A DNA stretch of 26,894 bases, from the NCBI GenBank assembly GCA_902491375.1, contig CABUHE010000028.1, forward strand, positions 1 to 26,894, written 5' to 3'. This document shows positions 1 through 7,766 of this stretch, piece after piece (position 1 is the first letter of the stretch; every line of letters begins with the position of its first letter). A program made the position numbers and the translations under genes. The notes below the pieces were generated by a model that saw only the letters and a list, made by a program, of their open reading frames with translations, searched no databases and had not been told where the DNA came from. Source of the DNA: an uncultured Prevotella sp. (GTDB lineage Bacteria; Bacteroidota; Bacteroidia; Bacteroidales; Bacteroidaceae).

Positions 1-92
1 AAAAATATCTCATTCCCACAACTTTTTCAATCGTTTTCTTATACCGAACTCACGTAATATTAAAATCAAATAATACGAACTCTAATTCTTTT

Positions 93-1925
93 TTACAAGT
101 TAACTTCCTGTGTACGCTTAGCCCAAGAGAGGACGTTGATGTCAACAGAAATGTAATAATTGACCTTGTCGACAGGGTCATTAGTCACCTCTGTTACGTT
201 AGGTTCTCCAAGACCTTTAATGCTTTTTACTTGGATATCGTACCAGTTGTTGCGTAAAACGCCATAACGACCTAAGAAGTTTGCATCTGAGTCATAAGTT
301 TGACCGTTAGTATTTGGAGTAGTCCATGGAGTCAAATCATCGCCGAAATGCTTGATATAGATAGGATAGTAAGCAATACCGTCTGCATAGTAATACAAAT
401 CGATGAGGGTATTTGCAATTGTTACAGCCTGATTTGCAATATTAGTCTCGAAATCTGTTATTGCGGTTGTGCTTTTTAATTTGTCTTTACCTGTGTCAGA
501 GAGAGCTACACCTGTAACAGTACGTTTACCGGCTGTTTCGTCGGAAAGCGTTATTGTGAGGTCTTTAGAGTTAAATACTGAATCTGGTTTAACATTTTCC
601 TTTACCCAATCATAGAGAGTATTTGGCCCCTGAGTGAGCAGACGGTATGCCACTTCAGCCTTGACATCTTTTTCTGCCCAAAGTGTATCACGCTCATCGT
701 CAACAGTATAGAATGCATTACCTTTATTGAACTGGACTTTCAAGATAACTCTTGTAAGGTTGCGTTCTGTCATACTGCTAAGGTCAGTAGTATTTTCATA
801 GCAATATCCAGGAGTTGTTCCGTCAGCTGATATAACACTAGTAATAGTATTATGTGGACCTCCTAAAGTAGAAAGTCCTGTTGAAGTAGCAGATTGCGGT
901 GTGTTATAATTGTAGTCTTCATCCCAATATGTTCTATATAAGTCTGTTGCAATAGGTGTTCCGCCAATCATGCGGTAATTATTTTGGGCTAATTTTGAAG
1001 ACGTAAAAGTCTTCCAGTTGTTAAAGCCCTCACCACCAGTGCGAACAAGTTTTGATGTGGTATTGGTATTGTCAAGAGCCCATCCAACTATCTCATATGA
1101 TAATTTATTCTCTTCGGTCTCACCTGCTGTTAATTTTCCATCATTTGCCATTACTGTTACCTTAGCTGCAGCACGCTCTACATATATGCTTGCTGCAGGC
1201 TCTGCTTCTGCCTCAGCTTTTGTTTTTTTTATTTTATCGCGGTCGATGTTAACCAGTGGTCCAACTAATTTTGCGTCTGAAGGAGCTGTAGTAGCTAAAC
1301 CACCTTGTTTATTAGCCATTACGGCATTAGCCATGAGAAGACCGGGACCATCTTCATTAGTATTTTTAATAGAAATATTGTTAAATTTATCTTTTAAAGC
1401 AGTATTCAATTCAATGAGTTTACCACTAAATTCTTTGTCGTCTATAAGAAGTTTATTTGTTGTATTATTAACAGTGAACAATCCATTGTTGTTCAGCACA
1501 ACAAGTGCTTTAATAACAACTTCTTTTTTATCTGGATCAGATGGGGCAATCTCATTGATCTCTTGGGTAATTTTAGTTGTAGTGGTGATCTGATCTGTTG
1601 TGCCTTCTGTATAGAAGTTCAGATTCATATTGTAGGCACTATTAAATGTCAACTCTGTATCTTCTATGGTTCCACCTTTATCTGTTTCTCCCGTAAACAG
1701 AAGCAGAGTTGCATTCTTAACGTCATACTCAGCCGGTGTGCCATCATCAAATTTGTCATTGGCACGAGTACTTGGCTGCGTAGGAAGCTGTATAGCAAGG
1801 TTTATGTAACCTTTACCTTGACTGTTCCATTGCGGCTTTCCTCCGGTGTCGATGACATCTTCGCTTGTACAAGCTCCCAGCATCAGCGTCGCCAATGCGA
1901 AGGAAAATAGTTTTACTTTTTTCAT
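93..1925 (-). CDS. Mfa1-type major fimbrial subunit (fimbrillin) lipoprotein
   Basis: Probable structural subunit of a Bacteroidales surface fimbria. The 610-residue product starts with a lipoprotein signal (MKKVKLFSFALATLMLGAC, lipid-modified Cys at about 19). It is followed by a PSTRAND stretch around residue 54, like the 'TRA' region of fimbrillins where an arginine-specific protease trims the precursor in Porphyromonas. The C-terminal part has NNWYDIQVKSIKGLG followed by a final strand ending NVLSWAKRTQEVNL, as in Mfa1 family members. In that family this C-terminal strand takes part in donor-strand polymerisation. It is the last of three leftward genes after the DUF3575 and DUF3868 genes, which commonly precede fimbrillins. 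The start is the only ATG giving the lipoprotein signal; the leader is AT-rich without a clear Shine-Dalgarno. No terminator is visible in the 92 bases left, so the operon may continue outside the window. Confidence 0.85.
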   Translation of the reverse strand: MKKVKLFSFALATLMLGACTSEDVIDTGGKPQWNSQGKGYINLAIQLPTQPSTRANDKFDDGTPAEYDVKNATLLLFTGETDKGGTIEDTELTFNSAYNMNLNFYTEGTTDQITTTTKITQEINEIAPSDPDKKEVVIKALVVLNNNGLFTVNNTTNKLLIDDKEFSGKLIELNTALKDKFNNISIKNTNEDGPGLLMANAVMANKQGGLATTAPSDAKLVGPLVNIDRDKIKKTKAEAEAEPAASIYVERAAAKVTVMANDGKLTAGETEENKLSYEIVGWALDNTNTTSKLVRTGGEGFNNWKTFTSSKLAQNNYRMIGGTPIATDLYRTYWDEDYNYNTPQSATSTGLSTLGGPHNTITSVISADGTTPGYCYENTTDLSSMTERNLTRVILKVQFNKGNAFYTVDDERDTLWAEKDVKAEVAYRLLTQGPNTLYDWVKENVKPDSVFNSKDLTITLSDETAGKRTVTGVALSDTGKDKLKSTTAITDFETNIANQAVTIANTLIDLYYYADGIAYYPIYIKHFGDDLTPWTTPNTNGQTYDSDANFLGRYGVLRNNWYDIQVKSIKGLGEPNVTEVTNDPVDKVNYYISVDINVLSWAKRTQEVNL

Positions 1926-1981
1926 AATTTAAAAATTGAGTTGGTTAAAAAATAATTGTTGTTTAATTTATTCTCGTTTTA

Positions 1982-3388
1982 TTACATGTCGAGTATTTGC
2001 AGGTTTTTGTCTACGCCCTGTGCTCCGGCTTCTTTAGCCTGTTTCAGCAGTCGGCGAGCCTCCTCATTGTTGCCCTCGAGCATAGCCATAACGCCGCGTG
2101 CGTGTATAGCTTCTGGCAGATTGCCGGCCTTGCTGAGGTAACGCTTGGCGCCGTCAAGGTCGCCCTGCGCCATGCGGGTGCATGCAGCATTGATGTTAGC
2201 CGTAGGGTTGTCGGGATACATACGTACGGCTGTCTCCATAACCTCGTTAAACTCTTGAGAACCAGGCTCGTAGGTCTGAGCCACCATGAACATTTCTTCA
2301 AGCGACAGCTGCTGTGGCTTGGTCTTCATTATCTCCTTAGCCTCCTTGACAGAGAAGGGGCGCACGCTGTAGCTTACTACATAGTCAGAGTGGCGCAGAG
2401 CCGGATACCAGAGGTCGAGCATGAAGCGGTAGTCGTCAGGATATGTCCTTTTGATTTTCCACTCTTTGTCGTCAAGGTCGAGGGTGGTGTCGTCGATAAG
2501 TTTAAGAATAGCGTCGCGGTTTTGAAGATTGCTGTTTACAACGTATGCGCGCAGTCCTTCCCAGTCTTCAGGTGTGGATGTTACAGAGAACACTTTGTCT
2601 TCAATGTGTACGAGCTTGCGCACGTAATCCTTGAGTGTCTTAGCACGGTTTTCGGCAAGATAGGCGTTGTGCTCATAAGGCGACTCGGGCGATGCGTATC
2701 CGTGTATTTCGATATTTGTTATTGTGGTGTTCTTGTCGTTCTTTACAAGATTGATTGTGTTGATAATCTTTTGTAGCTCGCTCGGGTTGTTGCGGTAGTC
2801 AGGATAGAGCGTTATCTTGTCTACAGGGAAGTCGATGAAGGCCCGTCCCTGCTCATGTCTTACCTTCAGCGCTTCGGCCGCAGGGCGCATATATGGCATG
2901 AACGGTGTGCGCAGCCGCTTCAGCTCGACGGTGTTCTGGTCTTTTATGTCGCCGCATCCGCACAGGTCTTCAGCCACGATTACGTTAGAGTTTTTCATCC
3001 AGTCCTCGTATGGCAGCACGGCGCTGTAGTGGAGAGTCTGCTCGGTGTCGTTCTTACGCCTTACTACGACAGCGTCGTCGGCAAATTTCTTGTATCCTCC
3101 GCGTTGGTAAGATATGTATTGCTTTCTGCCGTTTACGACAATCTGCGGCATGGTTCTTTGTTCTGTCTTATTAGTAATAATAGGTGTAAACACGAGCCGC
3201 ATGTTTGATGCCAGTTTCAGTGAGTCCATGTTAAGGTCGAGGTCGACTACCATGGTCTTGTCGGTGCTTTCAACCTTGACGTTCTGCACCTTGACAGTCT
3301 CGTCGGCAAGTTTAGGCTCCGTGCTTTGTGCCTGCGACGCCAGCGGTGCTGCCAGCAGGCATGCGCAATATATAGAGAATCTTTTCAT
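1982..3388 (-). CDS. DUF3868 / OmpA-like fimbrial-locus protein with C-terminal TPR-like repeats
   Basis: Secreted or envelope protein of the type found upstream of Bacteroidales fimbrillins. A signal peptide (MKRFSIYCACLLAAPLASQAQ) is followed by a beta-rich DUF3868-like region (about residues 20-190). An OmpA-like segment follows around residues 200-280, with IHGYASPESP and then N-x-x-L-x-x-x-R-A; the Arg matches the peptidoglycan-contact Arg of OmpA C domains, while the usual HTD stretch is replaced. The last 100 residues contain helical repeats resembling TPRs (YPDNPTANINAACTRMAQGDLDGAKRYL, read across). A likely role is anchoring or assembly of fimbriae at the periplasmic face of the outer membrane, an inference from context. 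An ATG two codons upstream (3394) is possible, but the one used places Lys-Arg directly before the hydrophobic core. It lies 22 bases after the DUF3575 stop with this start. Confidence 0.8.
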   Translation of the reverse strand: MKRFSIYCACLLAAPLASQAQSTEPKLADETVKVQNVKVESTDKTMVVDLDLNMDSLKLASNMRLVFTPIITNKTEQRTMPQIVVNGRKQYISYQRGGYKKFADDAVVVRRKNDTEQTLHYSAVLPYEDWMKNSNVIVAEDLCGCGDIKDQNTVELKRLRTPFMPYMRPAAEALKVRHEQGRAFIDFPVDKITLYPDYRNNPSELQKIINTINLVKNDKNTTITNIEIHGYASPESPYEHNAYLAENRAKTLKDYVRKLVHIEDKVFSVTSTPEDWEGLRAYVVNSNLQNRDAILKLIDDTTLDLDDKEWKIKRTYPDDYRFMLDLWYPALRHSDYVVSYSVRPFSVKEAKEIMKTKPQQLSLEEMFMVAQTYEPGSQEFNEVMETAVRMYPDNPTANINAACTRMAQGDLDGAKRYLSKAGNLPEAIHARGVMAMLEGNNEEARRLLKQAKEAGAQGVDKNLQILDM

Positions 3389-3410
3389 ACCCATAGTATT
3401 GTTTATTGAA

Positions 3411-3989
3411 TCAGAAGATGTAAATAAGACTCAGCGCGGCTTTGGTAGGGCCGATGTAGTTAGTGTGAGATGACTTGAGCTTCTCGCCACAGGTTCCGCA
3501 TTTGAATTTTTCGTATTTAATGTAGTCGTAGCCCAGTCCGACGGATGCCTCGAAGTTCCAGTGCTTTGACAATACCCACTGGTAGCCGGCGGTTATGCCG
3601 CCTCCAGCGTACCATCCTTCATAGCGGTGGTCTTTAAGTCCGGGGAATATTCCTAACGGCAGCTTTACGCTGCTGGCATTGAACTGACCGCCCATAAGAT
3701 GAGCTCCGACAAACCATCCGTTGAAGCTTTCGCAGAACCAGTAGCGGTATTCAGGCATGAGTACCCAATGGCGCAAGCTCGACTGATCGCCGCCGGACTG
3801 CTTCCAGGGGTTAAATCCGTAGAACAGTTGCAGCGTACTTCTGTTGCCTACTGAGGCTTCAATTCCAAGATTAGGAGTTGTCGTGGCCCAATATAAGGCA
3901 TTAGTCTTCAATGCCACATTCTGCGCCTGTGATATTGTTACCCCTCCCCATATGGCAAACAATACCAATGATACAAGGTTTTTTCTCAT
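3411..3989 (-). CDS. DUF3575 outer-membrane beta-barrel-like protein
   Basis: First gene of the fimbrial operon. The 192-residue product has a signal peptide ending near SQAQ. The mature part consists of alternating aromatic/polar strands (LKTNALYWATTTPNLGIEAS, WVLMPEYRYWF, WYAGGGITAGYQW) and ends in Phe (LSLIYIF), as expected for a small outer-membrane barrel. The N-terminal LKTNALY...PNLG motif is characteristic of DUF3575 proteins, which occur next to DUF3868 and fimbrillin genes in Bacteroidales. Two Cys in KCGTCGE near residue 160 could form a disulfide or bind a metal. The function is unproven; a role as outer-membrane partner for the fimbrial assembly proteins is inferred from the conserved neighbourhood. 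I saw no consensus Bacteroidetes promoter directly upstream. Confidence 0.82.
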   Translation of the reverse strand: MRKNLVSLVLFAIWGGVTISQAQNVALKTNALYWATTTPNLGIEASVGNRSTLQLFYGFNPWKQSGGDQSSLRHWVLMPEYRYWFCESFNGWFVGAHLMGGQFNASSVKLPLGIFPGLKDHRYEGWYAGGGITAGYQWVLSKHWNFEASVGLGYDYIKYEKFKCGTCGEKLKSSHTNYIGPTKAALSLIYIF

Positions 3990-4550
3990 AAAATATTCTG
4001 TTACTTACTTTATTAACTGTTTTTGCTCAACGCTGTTTCATAGCTATTCCCATGCAGAATTTCAGTAATCCGTCATGTAGTTTTTGTGGCACTCAAGCCA
4101 TCACAAATTAAGTAATTTTATATTAATCCGAAATAGATGTGGTTCAATGGTATATTGTTATTAAGTCCAAGGTGTAAAATTAGAAATATTTTTTTTATTT
4201 GTCAAAATTTATATATGAAAATATCATTTTTTATTGTGTATTAATTTTTTTTATATTAAAATTAATTGAGGATTATTTTACTTTTTATAAGATGTTTGTT
4301 GGAATGAGAATTTTTCGGTCGTATTATGAAATGTTTAATAATGTATTATGCGTAAAACTTATGTTAATTTTTGGTAGGTCTGCCGGTTTATATTTTTTCG
4401 TACCGAGATATTTAGAAATGGTATTGCCGGTATAGGTTCAGGCTCGTTATGTGAAGGCTGAGTCTGTATTGCTGTGTAGGATAGGGGAATGTAATTGCAG
4501 ACAGATATTGGTGGTACTAATTTGTAAAGATATGAATGACCATGTTTTGT

Positions 4551-4619
4551 ATCGTAAAAGGTATCTTTTTATCATGCAAAAAGCCACCTTTTGAGACGCA
4601 AAAGGTGGCTTTTTACGAT
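4551..4619. repeat. Palindromic repeat with three AAAAG-N5-CTTTT modules, 22-nt pitch
   Basis: Contains a perfect 16-bp inverted repeat (arms 4578-4593 and 4599-4614, loop AGACG) with core AGCCACCT / AGGTGGCT. An outer 9-bp pair ATCGTAAAA / TTTTACGAT lies at 4551-4559 and 4611-4619. Read as direct repeats it is three units of the form YAAAAG-N-CTTTT starting near 4555, 4577 and 4599, so about 22 nt apart. It could act as a bidirectional terminator, since T runs occur on both strands, but the modular layout recurs at 16096-16183 and suggests a dispersed repeat family. Confidence 0.75.
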
Positions 4620-4770
4620 TGTGCCGTAAATCATTATAGATATGTCTTGTCAACATGTTGTGTTTCAGCAGCTTACGTGCTGTTGTTGTTGGGTGGTGAT
4701 ATGTTTGCTGAAAGTCGTGTTTGTAAACAGCTGTCAGAATATGTTTTTCAGGTGTTATTATATAATAAAT

Positions 4771-4803
4771 AAGGTGTGCACAGTTCAGCTTGATGCACAC
4801 CTT
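4771..4803 (-). terminator. Rho-independent-type terminator of clpC
   Basis: A perfect 10-bp stem (AAGGTGTGCA at 4771-4780, TGCACACCTT at 4794-4803) with a 13-nt loop lies about 30 bases after the clpC stop. On the minus strand it is followed by an ATTTATTATATAATA tract, U-rich rather than a pure U run. Confidence 0.75.
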
Positions 4804-4832
4804 GATTATTATAGTATATTTATGTTGGTCTG

Positions 4833-7397
4833 TCAGTCGTGACGTACGTTGAATGTCAGTTCTTCTGTCCCGGCGTTCTTGTCGACAGATATTGTGTCGC
4901 CTGCATTCAGCTTGTTGTCAAGCAGAAGCTCGCAGACACCGTCCTCGATGTAGTTCTGTATCGCACGCTTCAACGGACGGGCGCCGAACTGTACATCGTA
5001 ACCTTTGTTTGCGACAAATTCTTTTGCGCTGTCTGTCAGTTCAAGACGGTAACCCATCTCCTCAATACGTTTCCTCAAGCCGAGGAGCTCGATGTCGATG
5101 ATTTTCTTTATCGCGTCAAGGTCGAGCTGGTCGAAAGTTATAATCTCATCGAGTCGGTTAAGGAATTCAGGACTGAACTGCTTGCTCAGACTCTTTTGTA
5201 TTATGCTTCGTGCATATTCTTTGTCACTTTCGTTGAGACTGAGTCCCATGCTTCCTCCTGCATTGAAACCTACACCTCGTCCGAACTCCTTGAGCTGACG
5301 TGTTCCGGCGTTGCTGGTCATGATGATAATCGTGTTGCGGAAGTCTATCAGACGGCCGTTGCCGTCGGTCAGCCGGCCTTCGTCGAGCACCTGGAGCAGC
5401 ATGTTGAACACGTTGCCGTGAGCTTTCTCAATCTCATCGAGCAGAACGATAGAGTAGGGATGGCGGCGCACTTTCTCGGTAAGTTGTCCGCCTTCTTCAT
5501 AACCTACGTATCCCGGAGGCGCTCCTACGAGTCTTGACGTGTTGAAGCTCTCGCTGTATTCGCTCATGTCTATACGTATTAGGGCATCGCTGCTGCCGAA
5601 CATGTATTCAGCAAGTTTTTTCGCGAGATATGTCTTGCCGACACCGGTAGGGCCGAGGAACATGAATGCTCCGATAGGATGTTTGGGCTCTTTCAGACCT
5701 ACGCGGTTACGCTGTATGGCCTTGACAACTTTCTCGATGGCCTTATCTTGTGCCACGACAGACTTCTTGAGTTCTTCACCCATGTTCTTGAGTCGTGCTC
5801 CTTCTGACTCAGCAATTCTTTGAACCGGGATGCCTGAGATTATTGATACAACATCGGCGATATCTTTTTCAGTAACAGTGTCGCGGCTGCCGAGTTCGTT
5901 GTTAGTCCATTTATCCTGAAGATCCTGCAATTCTGCCTCAAGCTCTGTCTGCTTGTCACGGTAGTTTGCAGCCAATTCGAAGTTCTGGTTTTTGACCGCT
6001 GCCAGTTTCTTCTCCTTGACGTAGCTTATCTCTTTCTCTTTCTCGTTGATTTCAGGCGGCATCTGCGCGTGTTGCAGGTGAACTCTTGCGCCGGCCTCAT
6101 CGAGAGCGTCGATAGCCTTGTCGGGGAATGCTCTGTCAGTGATATACCTCTCTGTCAGTTTGACACACGCCAAAATGGCATCTTTTGAATATTCTACATG
6201 GTGATGATACTCGTAACGCTCTTTGATGTTGTTAAGTATTTCAAGAGTCTCATCAGCCGTTGTCGGTTCAACCATTACTTTCTGGAAACGACGTTCAAGA
6301 GCACCGTCTTTTTCAATGGAGTTACGGTATTCGTCGAGCGTTGTCGCACCGATGCATTGTATTGTACCTCTTGCGAGTGCCGGTTTGAGTATATTCGCGG
6401 CATCCATTGAGCCTGGTGTAGATCCGGCTCCGACCAAGGTGTGTATCTCGTCGATGAATATTATTACGTCAGGATTCTGTTCTATTTCCTTTATCAATGC
6501 GCGGATGCGTTCCTCAAACTGGCCGCGGTATTTCGTTCCGGCAACAACTGCGGCCATGTCAAGGTTTACTATTCGTTTATTGAAAAGGACAGGCGACGTG
6601 CGGTGTTTGCAGATAAGCTGTGCCAATCCTTCAACGATGGCGCTCTTACCCACACCCGGTTCTCCTATGAGAATAGGGTTGTTCTTCTTGCGTCGGCACA
6701 GAATCTCAGTTACACGCTGTATTTCCTTCTCACGGCCTACTACCGGGTCGAGTTTGCCTTCGGCAGCTGCCTTTGTAAGGTCTGTACCGAAGTTGTCGAG
6801 AACAGGGGTCTTGCCGGTAGGTCTGTGAACACTTGTTGCCGTGTTTGCAGAGTTCTGCTGTCTTGACTTCTGCGAATTTCCGCCGTTGATGTTTAGCATG
6901 CCTTCATCGTCTTCTTCTTCCTCTTTGTCAGGTATGCCTATTCCGTTTTGAGTCTGACTCGCTTTCTTTTGGAAATATGTCAATGCGTCTTCGTAGTTCA
7001 TGTTGTTAAATTCAAGTACTTCTTTTGCTCCGTTGTTTACGTGGTCGTGCAGTATTGCTAAGAACAAGTGCTGCTCGTCAACCATTTGGGTTGACTGTAT
7101 GCGTGCCTCAAGCACTGCGAGTTTTAGAATGTTACTGGCTTTTTCGTTGAGAACTAGTTCATGGGTGCGTAATGGTTGCTCGATATCTTCCTCGCGCACT
7201 TTCTGTTCAAGTTCGTCCTTGATGGTCTGGAAGTTGATGTCCGATTTTACGAAAAGCTCATGTACTGGCCCTGTCTTGTCGCGGAGAATACCCAGCAACA
7301 AGTGTTCAGGCCCGACAGAACGGCTGGCAAGTCTTGCCGCCTCTTCTCTGCTGAACGCCAGAATTTGTGATACTTTCGGTGAAAATTGACTGGTCAT
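4833..7397 (-). CDS. clpC: ATP-dependent Clp protease ATP-binding subunit ClpC
   Basis: Cytoplasmic AAA+ unfoldase that feeds substrates to ClpP. The 854-residue length and domain order are typical: double Clp N repeat (about 1-145), an acidic linker (158-166, rich in Glu and Asp), AAA+ module 1 with Walker A GEPGVGKS (245-252) and Walker B IIFIDE (312-317), a UVR-like coiled middle segment (about 450-495), and AAA+ module 2 with GPTGVGKT (582-589), VLLDE (651-655) and pore loop GYVGYEEGG (629-637). The VGF tripeptide at 709-711 is the ClpP-docking loop, and the UVR/middle region separates it from ClpA and ClpB. The start is supported by the N-terminal MTSQFSPKVSQILAFSREEA and an AAGGAA motif nine bases upstream. 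It is monocistronic, with its own promoter at 7510-7540 and terminator at 4771-4803. No CtsR or McsAB genes are adjacent. Confidence 0.97.
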   Translation of the reverse strand: MTSQFSPKVSQILAFSREEAARLASRSVGPEHLLLGILRDKTGPVHELFVKSDINFQTIKDELEQKVREEDIEQPLRTHELVLNEKASNILKLAVLEARIQSTQMVDEQHLFLAILHDHVNNGAKEVLEFNNMNYEDALTYFQKKASQTQNGIGIPDKEEEEDDEGMLNINGGNSQKSRQQNSANTATSVHRPTGKTPVLDNFGTDLTKAAAEGKLDPVVGREKEIQRVTEILCRRKKNNPILIGEPGVGKSAIVEGLAQLICKHRTSPVLFNKRIVNLDMAAVVAGTKYRGQFEERIRALIKEIEQNPDVIIFIDEIHTLVGAGSTPGSMDAANILKPALARGTIQCIGATTLDEYRNSIEKDGALERRFQKVMVEPTTADETLEILNNIKERYEYHHHVEYSKDAILACVKLTERYITDRAFPDKAIDALDEAGARVHLQHAQMPPEINEKEKEISYVKEKKLAAVKNQNFELAANYRDKQTELEAELQDLQDKWTNNELGSRDTVTEKDIADVVSIISGIPVQRIAESEGARLKNMGEELKKSVVAQDKAIEKVVKAIQRNRVGLKEPKHPIGAFMFLGPTGVGKTYLAKKLAEYMFGSSDALIRIDMSEYSESFNTSRLVGAPPGYVGYEEGGQLTEKVRRHPYSIVLLDEIEKAHGNVFNMLLQVLDEGRLTDGNGRLIDFRNTIIIMTSNAGTRQLKEFGRGVGFNAGGSMGLSLNESDKEYARSIIQKSLSKQFSPEFLNRLDEIITFDQLDLDAIKKIIDIELLGLRKRIEEMGYRLELTDSAKEFVANKGYDVQFGARPLKRAIQNYIEDGVCELLLDNKLNAGDTISVDKNAGTEELTFNVRHD

Positions 7398-7509
7398 GTA
7401 TATTATTCCTTCTAGTTGAGTCTGTTTGACTGCCTGGTAATCGCATTTCTGATTTGAATGAAAATGTCAAATCTGACTTATTTTCTATACTTAATGCAAT
7501 TTGTTGCTG

Positions 7510-7540
7510 CAAAGATAATGCAAATTGATAGCAGTACAAA
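7510..7540 (-). promoter_or_regulatory. Bacteroidetes-type promoter of clpC
   Basis: On the minus strand there is a -33 box TTTG (7540-7537), a 19-nt spacer, and a -7 box TATCTTTG (7517-7510). This is an exact match to the Bacteroidetes primary sigma consensus TTTG-N19-TAnnTTTG. Transcription would begin near 7504, giving a leader of roughly 105 nt before the clpC ATG. No CtsR- or HrcA-type operator was recognised. Confidence 0.8.
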
Positions 7541-7708
7541 ACAATTATTTTAGTTTTTATAACATAATGTTTATCATTAAGTATTTATTACAAAAATTGT
7601 GCCATATTTTCAGGTATCATAGTGATATGTGGCTTTTTTCTGTGTATTTGAGGATGAATAAGGAAATCAGTTTTCCGTTTATCGTTATGTATTTGTGTTG
7701 ATATAATA

Positions 7709-7745
7709 AAAAATGTCGGGCGATAATTTTCGTCCGACATTTTAT
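7709..7745 (-). terminator. Terminator of the glycogen operon
   Basis: Inverted repeat AAATGTCGG / CCGACATTT with a loop of about 15 nt. On the minus strand it is followed directly by TTTTTTATTATA, a classical rho-independent terminator. It lies about 22 bases beyond the stop of the GH57 gene. Confidence 0.85.
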
Positions 7746-7766
7746 CTTTTGTGTTATCTGAAGATA

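Larger units (their letters stand above)
3990..4832. other. Gene-free AT-rich intergenic region between fimbrial operon and clpC
   Basis: About 840 bases with no convincing gene. The part near 3990-4180 should hold the fimbrial promoter and leader, but no good TTTG/TAnnTTTG pair was found on the minus strand. The part 4180-4440 is very rich in A and T with long T runs, the kind of composition seen in regulatory or degenerate DNA. A strong palindromic repeat lies at 4551-4619 and the clpC terminator at 4771-4803. Short open frames across this stretch have low-complexity or antisense-like translations and are not called. Confidence 0.7.
7398..7766. other. Intergenic region between clpC and the glycogen operon
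   Basis: About 370 bases without a gene. It holds the clpC promoter (7510-7540), a clpC leader of about 100 nt, and the terminator of the leftward glycogen operon (about 7709-7745). The part 7560-7700 is AT-rich with nothing recognisable. Confidence 0.7.

Noticed and set aside
1018..1593. Plus-strand open frame of 191 codons inside the fimbrillin gene
   Set aside because: Lies entirely antisense to a well supported gene and has no family features.
1997..2776. Plus-strand open frame of 259 codons opposite the DUF3868 gene
   Set aside because: Antisense shadow of a GC-richer coding region; its translation shows no signal, motif or family likeness.
4145..4171. Promoter of the fimbrial operon (minus-strand TACCATTG with CTTG upstream)
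   Set aside because: Both boxes deviate and the spacer is only 15 nt.
4199..4435. Plus-strand open frame of 78 codons in the AT-rich region
   Set aside because: TTG start, composition driven by T runs, no leader signals, no recognisable family.
4447..4800. Minus-strand open frame of 117 codons between clpC and the fimbrial operon
   Set aside because: It runs through the clpC terminator and the palindromic repeat, and its translation (KKPPFASQKVAF and similar) is the repeat read as protein.
4839..5537. Plus-strand open frame of 232 codons opposite clpC
   Set aside because: Antisense to the conserved second AAA+ module, whose reading frame is certain.
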